From DUPH01 sp035449085 (GTDB taxonomy: Bacteria > Verrucomicrobiota > Kiritimatiellia > RFP12 > UBA1067): 5,231 nucleotides of DNA. The notes beneath the pieces are model-generated. The model saw nothing but the letters and a program-made list of their open reading frames with translations. It searched no databases and was not told the origin of the DNA. The translations under genes and the position numbers were made by a program. The stretch is from positions 1 to 5,231 of the forward strand of contig DAOTKE010000180.1 in NCBI GenBank assembly GCA_035449085.1. Direction: 5' to 3'. This document shows, piece after piece, positions 1-5,060 of the stretch (within the stretch, counting starts at the first letter, position 1; each line of letters opens with the position of its first letter).

Positions 1-22
1 GCCTTTGTGCCTTTGTGTGAGA
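1..22. repeat. Period-8 short repeat fragment (GCCTTTGT x2)
   Basis: Two perfect tandem copies of GCCTTTGT occupy 1-8 and 9-16, followed by GTGAGA. The unit length matches the octad repeats at 2141-2172 and 5060-5097, though the sequence is different. The array is cut by the window edge, so its true length is unknown. It is noncoding as far as can be seen. Confidence 0.5.
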
Positions 23-34
23 TTGAATTGGGTT

Positions 35-49
35 GCGGGCTTCGCCCGC
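35..49. other. GC-rich hairpin, possibly a terminator of an upstream gene
   Basis: GCGGGC (35-40) and GCCCGC (44-49) form a perfect 6-bp stem with a TTC loop. No clean T run follows (only GTTGGTC), so intrinsic termination is weakly supported. It could simply be part of the repeat-rich intergenic DNA. Confidence 0.3.
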
Positions 50-66
50 GTTGGTCTGCCGATTCA

Positions 67-98
67 CCGAAACCCGGAAACCAGAAAGCCAGCCGAAC
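67..98. repeat. Degenerate period-7 repeat (CCGAAAC-type heptads)
   Basis: Consecutive heptads read CCGAAAC (67-73), CCGGAAA (74-80), CCAGAAA (81-87) and GCCAGCC (88-94), then GAAC. The 7-nt period with drifting units recurs at 386-411, 417-436, 1862-1886 and 1902-1922. The array ends just before the promoter at 105. Confidence 0.5.
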
Positions 99-104
99 TT
101 CCGG

Positions 105-134
105 TTGACAGTGGCGGGCGGGCTTTGCTACAGT
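105..134 (+). promoter_or_regulatory. Sigma70-type promoter, near-leaderless
   Basis: A perfect TTGACA -35 box (105-110) is separated by 18 bp from TACAGT (129-134), which matches the TATAAT consensus at four of six positions. Transcription would be expected to start near 141-142, leaving only about 4-5 nt before the ATG at 146. No Shine-Dalgarno sequence could then precede that start codon. The same transcript probably runs through the tRNA-Cys gene, since no other promoter is apparent between them. Confidence 0.65.
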
Positions 135-145
135 GCGTCCCCGTT

Positions 146-241
146 ATGGGACAACAGCTTAGAAAACGTCTGAAGCGCCAGCGCCGCGAGGCCCGGAATA
201 AACGGCTGAAAGAGCGTCTGCGCGCCGGGATGAAAAAGTAG
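146..241 (+). CDS. Small highly basic protein (31 aa), function unknown
   Basis: This frame encodes 31 residues starting MGQQLRKRLKRQRREAR and ending AGMKK. About half the residues are Arg or Lys and only two are acidic, with a pattern suited to one continuous amphipathic basic helix. This looks like an RNA- or ribosome-binding peptide, but I cannot name the family. The frame is open back to position 5, but the upstream part is repeat and promoter DNA and has no protein-like character. The ATG at 146 is chosen because the promoter at 105-134 would start transcription a few bases before it. The stop lies 12 nt upstream of the tRNA-Cys, suggesting one shared transcript. Short genes with biased composition can arise by chance, so the strongest support is the promoter placement rather than the protein itself. 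Confidence 0.6.
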   Translation: MGQQLRKRLKRQRREARNKRLKERLRAGMKK

Positions 242-253
242 CCTTTTCGTCAG

Positions 254-327
254 GGTGCGATGGCCGAGTGGTTAGGCAGAGGTCTGCAAAACCTCGTACA
301 GCGGTTCAATTCCGCTTCGCACCTCCA
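254..327 (+). tRNA. tRNA-Cys (anticodon GCA), CCA encoded
   Basis: The complete cloverleaf can be folded by eye. The acceptor stem pairs 254-260 with 317-323 without mismatch. The D stem is GCC/GGC (263-265/275-277) and the anticodon stem GAGGT/ACCTC (279-283/291-295). The seven-base loop is CTGCAAA with anticodon GCA at 286-288. The variable loop is four bases (296-299), and the T stem AGCGG/CCGCT (300-304/312-316) encloses a TTCAATT loop. The discriminator base is U (324), the known identity element for bacterial cysteinyl-tRNA synthetase, and CCA (325-327) is encoded in the DNA. It likely shares a transcript with the small basic protein just upstream and is followed by a terminator. Confidence 0.97.
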
Positions 328-332
328 CTTTT

Positions 333-375
333 AACCGCTGACCTTCTGCCTGGGCGTGGAGTGAGCGGTTTTTTT
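333..375 (+). terminator. Intrinsic terminator after tRNA-Cys
   Basis: AACCGCT (333-339) and AGCGGTT (364-370) form a perfect 7-bp stem enclosing a 24-nt loop, and the T run continues through 375. It begins 5 nt after the tRNA CCA end. The loop is longer than usual, so efficiency is uncertain, but its position is right for ending the peptide plus tRNA transcript. Confidence 0.7.
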
Positions 376-385
376 CGTTTCGGGT

Positions 386-411
386 GACGGGAGACAGGGG
401 ACGGGGGACGG
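386..411. repeat. Degenerate period-7 repeat (GACGGGG-type)
   Basis: Heptads GACGGGA (386-392), GACAGGG (393-399), GACGGGG (400-406) and GACGG (407-411) lie head to tail. It runs directly into a second heptad array with a different unit. It is noncoding and sits between the tRNA terminator and the peptidase gene. Confidence 0.6.
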
Positions 412-436
412 AATGCTGAACCCCGAACCCTGAACG
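411..436. repeat. Degenerate period-7 repeat (TGAACCC-type), copy upstream of the peptidase gene
   Basis: After the leader GAATGC come heptads TGAACCC (417-423), CGAACCC (424-430) and TGAACG. The first 11 bases, GAATGCTGAAC, recur exactly at 1856-1866 just after the peptidase stop codon, in the same orientation. No recognisable gene lies within the element. Confidence 0.6.
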
Positions 437-468
437 TATAGCGCTCAACTTGCGATGACGGGTGAAGC

Positions 469-1845
469 ATGATCGACGCGGCGTTTGCAAACCGATATTT
501 CGAGACACACCGTCAGGCGATCCTGGACGGCTGGTTCGACCTGCTGCGGATCCCGACGGTCGGCGCGGACCCCAGGCGGCTCGGCGAGTGCGCGCGCGCG
601 GCGGCGTGGTTAAAAAAATTCCTGCGGCCGCTGGGTTTCGACACGGAGATCCTGACGCCCGGCAGCGGCTTGCCGGTACCGGTGCTCGTGGCGGAGCGCC
701 CGGGACGCGAAGGGGCGCCGACGGTGCTCTTTTATGGTCACTATGATGTGCAGCCCGAGGATCCGCTGGACGGCTGGCACACCCCGCCGTTCGAGCCGAC
801 CTTGATCGATGGACGCGTCTACGCGCGCGGCGCACAGGACAACAAGGGCCAGGTATTTGGTTTCTTGCAGGGCGTGAAAGCGTTGGTTGAAGCCGGTGAA
901 AGTTTGCCAACGATCAAACTGGTGCTGGAGGGGCAGGAGGAGAGCGGCAGTTCGGCGCTGAACGATCTCGCGCCGATTCTGCGGCAGCGGTTGCAGGCCG
1001 ACGTCATGATGGTCAGCGACACCTCGTGCGGGCCGGAGAACCGGCCCTCGATCGTGGCCGGCCTGCGGGGGGTGCAGCACCTCACCGTGACGCTGTCCGG
1101 CCCCTCTTACGACCTGCACTCCGGCGTGCACGGCGGCGTGGCGCCCAATCCGGCGCAGGGTATGGCGGAGCTGCTCGCCTCGCTGCACACGGCCGACGGC
1201 GCGATTGCGGTGGAGGGTTTCTGCAATCAGGTGCATCATCCGTCGGCGGAGGAGATGGATCTCGCGCGGCAGGGCGCGGTGACGGAAGAACAGTATGCGA
1301 GCGAGATCGGTTGCCCGCCGGCTGGCGGACGGCGGGGGCTGGATGCGGTGACGCGCGGCTGTTTCGAGCCCACAATCGAGATCAACGGCATCCATTCCGG
1401 ATACGGCGGGCCGGGCTCCAAGACTGTTATTCCTGCGATGGCGGTCGCGAAGCTCAGCATGCGGCTGGTGCCGGACCAGCGGCCGGAAGAGACGTTTGAC
1501 GCGGTGCGTCGGCATCTCGAAGCCCACTGTCCGCGCGGCATGACGCTGAAGATTTCCGAGGAGTGTGTGGGCGCACCGGGTTTCCGGCTGCCATTGGACT
1601 CGCCGGTCTTCCGGCTGGCGGCGGAGGTGCTGGGCGAGATGGACGAGCGTGGCGCGATCTTCCGCTGGGAGGGAGCGTCGATCCCGGTGGTGGCGCGTCT
1701 GCACCAGCTCACCGGCGCGGCGCCGCTGCTGGTCGGTTTCGGTCGCGAAGAGGACAAGATCCACTGCCCCAACGAGTCGTTCGGACTTGACCAATTCACG
1801 CGCGTGATGACTTGGTCCGCTCTCATGCTCAAGGCGCTGGTATAA
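469..1845 (+). CDS. M20-family metallopeptidase (dipeptidase-like)
   Basis: This 458-residue protein should be a cytoplasmic dinuclear-zinc exopeptidase of the M20 family, in the group of dipeptidases related to mammalian CNDP and bacterial PepV-like enzymes. Visible motifs in order are FYGHYDVQP (metal ligand H91, support D93), YARGAQDNKG (bridging D124), EGQEESGS (general base E157, metal ligand E158), SDTS (metal ligand D184), SYDLHSG (H217, start of the lid/dimerisation domain) and KIHCPNE (metal ligand H432). All catalytic residues are present and the length is normal for the family. No signal peptide is seen. The ATG at 469 gives the family's usual N-terminus (an amphipathic helix, then LLRIPTVGADP). 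The only ribosome-binding candidate is a weak GGTGA at 461-465. Substrate cannot be set from sequence; carboxypeptidase or deacylase activity is possible. The gene is flanked on both sides by direct copies of a period-7 repeat. Confidence 0.93.
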   Translation: MIDAAFANRYFETHRQAILDGWFDLLRIPTVGADPRRLGECARAAAWLKKFLRPLGFDTEILTPGSGLPVPVLVAERPGREGAPTVLFYGHYDVQPEDPLDGWHTPPFEPTLIDGRVYARGAQDNKGQVFGFLQGVKALVEAGESLPTIKLVLEGQEESGSSALNDLAPILRQRLQADVMMVSDTSCGPENRPSIVAGLRGVQHLTVTLSGPSYDLHSGVHGGVAPNPAQGMAELLASLHTADGAIAVEGFCNQVHHPSAEEMDLARQGAVTEEQYASEIGCPPAGGRRGLDAVTRGCFEPTIEINGIHSGYGGPGSKTVIPAMAVAKLSMRLVPDQRPEETFDAVRRHLEAHCPRGMTLKISEECVGAPGFRLPLDSPVFRLAAEVLGEMDERGAIFRWEGASIPVVARLHQLTGAAPLLVGFGREEDKIHCPNESFGLDQFTRVMTWSALMLKALV

Positions 1846-1846
1846 T
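1838..1846 (+). promoter_or_regulatory. Extended -10 promoter candidate overlapping the peptidase stop
   Basis: TGGTATAAT is a perfect TGn-TATAAT extended -10 element, and its TAA is also the stop codon of the peptidase gene. No good -35 box is visible 16-18 bp upstream, which is allowed for extended -10 promoters. Transcription would start near 1853 and run through the repeat mosaic into the CcdA-fusion operon. A chance match in coding DNA cannot be excluded, although AT-rich hexamers are rare in this GC-rich gene. Confidence 0.45.
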
Positions 1847-1855
1847 CGTGCCAAC

Positions 1856-1886
1856 GAATGCTGAACGCCCAACGCCCAACACCGAA
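1856..1886. repeat. Degenerate period-7 repeat (CCAACGC-type), copy downstream of the peptidase gene
   Basis: The element starts with GAATGCTGAAC, identical to 411-421. Heptads TGAACGC (1862-1868), CCAACGC (1869-1875) and CCAACAC (1876-1882) then CGAA follow. It begins 10 nt after the peptidase stop codon. Confidence 0.6.
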
Positions 1887-1901
1887 GGTCGGGGCCGAGA
1901 T

Positions 1902-1922
1902 ATGAAACCAGAAAACAAGACG
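1902..1922. repeat. Short period-7 repeat (ATGAAAC-type)
   Basis: ATGAAAC (1902-1908), CAGAAAA (1909-1915) and CAAGACG (1916-1922) form three degenerate heptads, resembling the CCAGAAA units at 81-87. The ATG at 1902 is in frame with the CcdA-fusion gene but is probably part of the repeat rather than a true start. Confidence is lower because the array is short. Confidence 0.35.
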
Positions 1923-1965
1923 GGTATGAGGGGTTTTTCGGCCAGGATGACAAGATTCTTTTGGC

Positions 1966-2013
1966 GTGCGGCGGCGTACCGCCGCTTTGAAAAGCGGGGG
2001 CAAGCTCCCGCAC
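1966..2013. repeat. Multi-hairpin palindromic element
   Basis: Several nested or alternative stems are visible: GCGGCG/CGCCGC (1968-1973/1980-1985), CCGCTT/AAGCGG (1982-1987/1992-1997), and a 7-bp stem 1994-2000/2005-2011 with one G-T pair and a CAAG loop. The outer arms GTGCGG (1966-1971) and CCGCAC (2008-2013) also pair. The compact array of complementary arms resembles REP/BIME-like dispersed palindromes. Copy number in the genome cannot be judged here. The region is open in the frame of the downstream gene but does not look like protein. Confidence 0.55.
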
Positions 2014-2051
2014 TCCATTACGGGGATCTGCCGAACCTGCCGGCAGAAGGG

Positions 2052-3320
2052 ATGCCGCGCCGAGGCTCCCGCGGCGGCCTCGGCGAGACCGCCCTGCCGT
2101 CTCCTTTCTCCTTCCTTTCGTCCCTCCCCTCCCAAAAACCCTCCGCGTCTCCGCGCCTCTGGGCCTCTGCGCTAAAAATTATTCTGGCGGTGCTCGTGTC
2201 CGTCGGGCTGCCGGCGTGCGCGTGCGCCGACATCGCCGAGCAGGTGCGGCTGGACCTGTTCTTCTCGCCGGGCTGCACTGAGTGTGACCGCGTCAAGCGC
2301 GAGGTCTTTCCGGATCTGGAGGAACTGTTCGAGGGGCGTTATGAGCTGGTCAGCCACGACATGACACAGGCAGAGACGATCCCGCTGCTGGTGGCGTATC
2401 AGGAGCGGTGTGACAACCACGACAACGGGCGCGTGTCAATCGTCGTGGACCACACGGTGTTTCTGTCGGGTTACGAGACGATCGCCGCCGAATTGCTCGA
2501 GCGCGTGAACGCGGCGCTGGGGGCGCGGCAGGATCCGTCGTGGCGTGCGCCGAGCGCCCCTGACTTAACGGAAGGCGAGGCGGACGAGGTGGTGCGCCGC
2601 AAGGCGGACGGGCTGACCTTCTCGGTGGTGGCCCTCGGCGGTCTGCTGGACGGTTTCAACCCGTGCGCGATCTCGACACTGATCTTCTTCATGAGCGTGC
2701 TGGCGGTGGCCAAGGCCACGCGGCGCACGCGGCTGCTGGTGGGCGTCTCGTTCATCTCCGCTTCGTTTCTGGTGTACATGGGACTCGGGCTCGGCTTTCT
2801 CTACGTGTTCCGTCAGGCACCGAACTTCGCGACGGTGAAGAAGGTGGTGGAGGTCGTGCTGGGCCTCTGCATGATCCCGCTGGCGGTGCTCTCGTTCCGC
2901 GATGCGTTCCGTTTCCGCAAGTCGCAGCGGCCGGACGACGTGACGCTGCAAATTCCCAAGACGATCAAGACGCGCATCCACGGCTTCATGCACAGCCGTC
3001 TGGGCGTGGGGGGGCCGATCCTGGGCGGCTTGGTGACCGGCGCGGGCGTGACGGTGCTGGAGAGTGTCTGCACAGGCCAGAGCTACGTGCCGGTGCTGAT
3101 GTACATGCTCAAGAAGGATTGCGCCAACTATTGCGTCTGGCTGTTGCTGATCGTCTACAATCTCCTGTTCGTGCTGCCGCTGGCGGCGGTTTTTGTCTGT
3201 TTCCACCGCGGCATGCAGCTCACCGCGCTGATCGAGTGGAGCAAGCGCAACCTGGTGGTTGTCAAGGTTCTGCTCGGCATTTTCTTCAGCGCCATGGCCG
3301 TGCTGCTGTTGCTGGCCTAG
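2052..3320 (+). CDS. Thioredoxin-like domain fused to CcdA/DsbD-type thiol transporter
   Basis: Numbering is for the 422-residue form from the ATG at 2052. A hydrophobic segment (about 42-59) ending in A57-C-A59 looks like a signal peptide. It is followed by an exported thioredoxin/glutaredoxin-like domain (about 63-160) with a redox motif SPGCTEC (C75, C78). A charged linker leads to six likely membrane helices (about 186-216, 227-251, 264-284, 318-345, 361-385, 400-422). Helices 1 and 4 carry the CcdA/DsbD-type cysteines in FNPCAIS (C205) and ESVCTGQS (C340). Such proteins pass electrons from cytoplasmic thioredoxin across the membrane, here probably straight to the fused thiol domain. The usual cis-proline is absent (GRVSIVVD). 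The start is uncertain: codons before about 2175 are repeat-derived. Other in-frame starts are ATG 1902, GTG 2190, or rare ATT 2178/2181. The kinase-like gene follows after 4 nt. Function is confident, the N-terminus is not. Confidence 0.85.
   Translation: MPRRGSRGGLGETALPSPFSFLSSLPSQKPSASPRLWASALKIILAVLVSVGLPACACADIAEQVRLDLFFSPGCTECDRVKREVFPDLEELFEGRYELVSHDMTQAETIPLLVAYQERCDNHDNGRVSIVVDHTVFLSGYETIAAELLERVNAALGARQDPSWRAPSAPDLTEGEADEVVRRKADGLTFSVVALGGLLDGFNPCAISTLIFFMSVLAVAKATRRTRLLVGVSFISASFLVYMGLGLGFLYVFRQAPNFATVKKVVEVVLGLCMIPLAVLSFRDAFRFRKSQRPDDVTLQIPKTIKTRIHGFMHSRLGVGGPILGGLVTGAGVTVLESVCTGQSYVPVLMYMLKKDCANYCVWLLLIVYNLLFVLPLAAVFVCFHRGMQLTALIEWSKRNLVVVKVLLGIFFSAMAVLLLLA
2059..2084. repeat. 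Perfect 8-bp inverted repeat (GCCGAGGC/GCCTCGGC)
   Basis: GCCGAGGC (2059-2066) pairs perfectly with GCCTCGGC (2077-2084) around a 10-nt GC-rich loop. A second palindrome, CTGCCGGCAG, lies just upstream at 2037-2046. Both belong to the repeat mosaic ahead of the CcdA-fusion gene. Stem-loops here would lie in its leader or earliest codons, depending on the true start. Confidence 0.5.
2131..2175 (-). repeat. Period-8 repeat, inverted copy at the N-terminus of the CcdA-fusion gene
   Basis: On the + strand, CTCCGCGT, CTCCGCGC, CTCTGGGC and CTCTGCGC (2141-2172) are four degenerate octads flanked by CCCAAAAA (2131-2138) and TAA (2173-2175). Read on the - strand it matches the layout of 5057-5106: a TTA-type start, GCAGAGG-type octads, and TTTTTGGG at the end. 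A polypyrimidine tract (about 2099-2133) lies next to it. It is read through in frame by the CcdA-fusion gene and ends just before the signal-peptide core. Confidence 0.65.
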
Positions 3321-3324
3321 TATC

Positions 3325-4152
3325 GTGATCCGGCTGATCAAAAATCTGCACCGTGCGCTCAAGCGCCGCCGCCACTACCGCGGCGGGGAGGCGCGTCTTG
3401 CGCAGGTGTTGCCCGAGCTGGCGGCGGTGTGCGGCGGTCCGGTCAGCGTGCAGCGCGGCCGGGGCGGCGGCCATGATTACGTCTACTTTGTGGAGCGTGA
3501 AGGCCGGCCGGTCGGTGTGTTGCGCATCGCCAATCCGGCCTACATCCCAGATGGGACGCCGCGCGAGGCGCGCCGCAACGGACCTCGGCTCAGACTGACG
3601 CCGCGCGAGCGTGTCGCGCGCGAGTGGCGGCTGTGCGAGGCCGGCTGGCGCCATGCTCTCACGCCGCGCCCGCTGTGGCGCACCGAGGAGGGTGACGCGA
3701 TGCTGAACAGCTATCTGGCGGGCAGCCGCCTTTTCGACTGCGTGCGGGCGGGGCGCCTCTCCTTCTGGGACGCCATCGAGCGAACCGCCGAACGCGCGGG
3801 GCTCTTCCACAAGCTGGTCGGCGAGCCGCACATGGATCTGTCACTCCTCAACGTCTACGCCGACGCGCGGCTGGACGTGCTGACGTTGATCGATTTTGAA
3901 CTGTCGCCCGCTCCCGTGCTGAGCGCGGAAGAGGCGCGTCTCTTCGATTACCTCAACTTGATCGAGATGGCCTACAAAGAGATGCCGGCCATCGAGCGGT
4001 GCGCCGCGCCGGAACGGCTGGAGCGGCTGTTTGCGTCGTGTGTGCCGCGCGGGCTGCACGGCCTGCCGGTCGCGCGACTGGCACCCAAGTTGCCGCGCCT
4101 GCTGGCTGACGCGACCTTCCGCGCGGCGCTGGCACGGCACCTCACAGTGTAA
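3325..4152 (+). CDS. APH/Kdo-kinase-like phosphotransferase (275 aa)
   Basis: This protein has the layout of the protein-kinase-like superfamily that includes aminoglycoside phosphotransferases, choline kinases and the lipopolysaccharide kinases KdkA/WaaP. A basic N-terminus (KNLHRALKRRRHYRGG) may contact membrane or phospholipid. A glycine-rich segment (about 45-49) and a strand GVLRIANP follow, with R67 where the ATP-binding lysine usually sits. An APH-like helix RVAREWRLCEAGW has E100, and LTPRPLW leads to the hinge. The catalytic loop is HMDLSLLN (H169, D171, N176), and the metal-binding motif is LIDFE (D190). The catalytic Asp, Asn and metal Asp are all present, so activity is plausible. 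The substrate is unknown; a lipid A core sugar or small metabolite would fit. GTG at 3325, 4 nt after the preceding stop, is chosen over ATG 3259, which would overlap the membrane protein and add a cysteine-rich shadow sequence. No clear ribosome-binding site is seen. Confidence 0.72.
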   Translation: MIRLIKNLHRALKRRRHYRGGEARLAQVLPELAAVCGGPVSVQRGRGGGHDYVYFVEREGRPVGVLRIANPAYIPDGTPREARRNGPRLRLTPRERVAREWRLCEAGWRHALTPRPLWRTEEGDAMLNSYLAGSRLFDCVRAGRLSFWDAIERTAERAGLFHKLVGEPHMDLSLLNVYADARLDVLTLIDFELSPAPVLSAEEARLFDYLNLIEMAYKEMPAIERCAAPERLERLFASCVPRGLHGLPVARLAPKLPRLLADATFRAALARHLTV

Positions 4153-4158
4153 CAACCC

Positions 4159-4162
4159 GGAG
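4159..4162 (+). promoter_or_regulatory. Shine-Dalgarno candidate for the methyltransferase
   Basis: GGAG lies 10 nt before the ATG at 4173, in the 20-nt gap after the kinase-like gene. It is the clearest ribosome-binding site in the window and supports 4173 as the true start. Confidence 0.5.
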
Positions 4163-4172
4163 CGAGAGCGGC

Positions 4173-5060
4173 ATGAAGCCTGACACGCGGATGGATGAGG
4201 AGTACGCCCTGCTGGACAGCGGCGACGGCCGGAAACTGGAGCGGTTCGGCCGCGTGGTGCTGTCGCGGCCGTGCGCACAGGCGGTGTGGAAGCCGGTGCT
4301 GCCGGCCACGGCGTGGTCGCGCGCGGACGCCGCGTTCGACCGGGCCGAGGGCAACCAGTGGCACAACCGCGGGGCGTTGCCCGCACAGTGGACGATCCGG
4401 GTCGGCGGCATCGTCTTCCGGCTTTCCGGCACCGATTTCGGGCATCTCGGGATCTTTCCGGAACAGCGTGCGCAGTGGTGCTGGATTCGCGACGCTGTGC
4501 GGCGGGCTTGCGCGAAGCGCGGCCGTCCGATACGGGTGCTCAACCTCTTCGCCTATTCGGGCGGCTCCACGCTGGCGGCGGCGCTGGGCGGCGCGGAGGT
4601 GTGCCACCTGGACGCCTCGAAGGGCATGGTGCAGTGGGCGCGCGACAATGCCCGCCTGAATGGGTTGGAGGCGCACCCGATCCGCTGGATCACCGACGAC
4701 GCACACAAGTTCCTCTGCCGCGAGGTACGGCGCGAGCGGCGCTATGATGCGGTGATCCTGGATCCGCCGACGTTCGGGCGCGGCCAGAACAACGAGCTGT
4801 ACAAGATCGAGAAGGATCTGCCGGAGACGCTGCGCCTCTGCCGCGATCTGCTGTCGGACGAACCGCTCTTTATCCTGCTCAGCGCGCACACACCGGGTTA
4901 TACGCCGGTGGTGCTGGGTAATGTCCTGGGACAGGCGGTCGGTGGTCTTGGGGGCCGGATCGAGAGTGGCGAGATGGTGCTGATCGGCGCAGAAGAGCGC
5001 GTGCTGCCGACACCGTGCGGAACGTATGCGCGGTGGGTGCAGGAGACGGGGAGATGTTAA
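4173..5060 (+). CDS. RlmI-like class I SAM-dependent methyltransferase (295 aa)
   Basis: The protein has a Rossmann-type methyltransferase domain of the COG1092/RlmI-like group, whose characterised members make 5-methylcytosine in 23S rRNA. The N-terminal 100 residues carry the family's YALLDSGDGRKLERFG and FGHLGIFPEQ segments. Motif I is LNLFAYSGG (123-131) for SAM binding. The acidic end of strand 2 is HLDASKGMVQWARDN (D147), ITDDAHKF (D175/D176) follows, and motif IV is LDPPTFGRG (D197-P-P). A late LLSAHTPGY segment (235-243) is also typical. It lacks the N-terminal PUA domain of Escherichia coli RlmI, so the RNA target may differ. No second catalytic cysteine motif is obvious. It is probably translated with the two upstream genes. 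The stop codon TAA lies inside the period-8 repeat that starts at 5057. Family assignment is strong; exact substrate is not. Confidence 0.9.
   Translation: MKPDTRMDEEYALLDSGDGRKLERFGRVVLSRPCAQAVWKPVLPATAWSRADAAFDRAEGNQWHNRGALPAQWTIRVGGIVFRLSGTDFGHLGIFPEQRAQWCWIRDAVRRACAKRGRPIRVLNLFAYSGGSTLAAALGGAEVCHLDASKGMVQWARDNARLNGLEAHPIRWITDDAHKFLCREVRRERRYDAVILDPPTFGRGQNNELYKIEKDLPETLRLCRDLLSDEPLFILLSAHTPGYTPVVLGNVLGQAVGGLGGRIESGEMVLIGAEERVLPTPCGTYARWVQETGRC

Noticed and set aside
5..145. N-terminal extension of the small basic protein to the ATG at position 5
   Set aside because: The extension would translate repeat fragments, a hairpin and the TTGACA promoter itself. The promoter position fits a start at 146.
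1812..1901. Start of the CcdA-fusion gene at ATG 1812 inside the peptidase gene
   Set aside because: It would overlap the peptidase end in another frame and lie upstream of the extended -10 element. The encoded residues are repeat-derived and not protein-like.
610..2013. Long antisense open frame (467 codons) over the peptidase gene
   Set aside because: It lies opposite a gene with complete M20 motifs. The translation is rich in Arg, His and Gln, as expected of antisense shadows in high-GC DNA, and has no recognisable domain.
2099..2139. Polypyrimidine tract as a separate regulatory element
   Set aside because: It directly adjoins the inverted period-8 repeat and is most simply a flank of it; nothing in the sequence shows an independent role.
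1856..2175. CRISPR array or insertion sequence in the repeat mosaic
   Set aside because: There are no evenly spaced identical repeats with unique spacers, no cas-like gene, and no transposase or terminal inverted repeats around a coding region.
3259..3324. Upstream ATG start for the kinase-like gene
   Set aside because: It would add a cysteine/tryptophan-rich stretch read out of frame from the last membrane helix. GTG 3325, 4 nt after the stop, gives a sensible basic N-terminus.
2565..3362. Antisense open frame of 265 codons over the CcdA-fusion gene
   Set aside because: It is very rich in His, Gln, Arg and Glu, which is the mirror image of membrane-helix codons on the other strand. No motif or initiation signal supports it.
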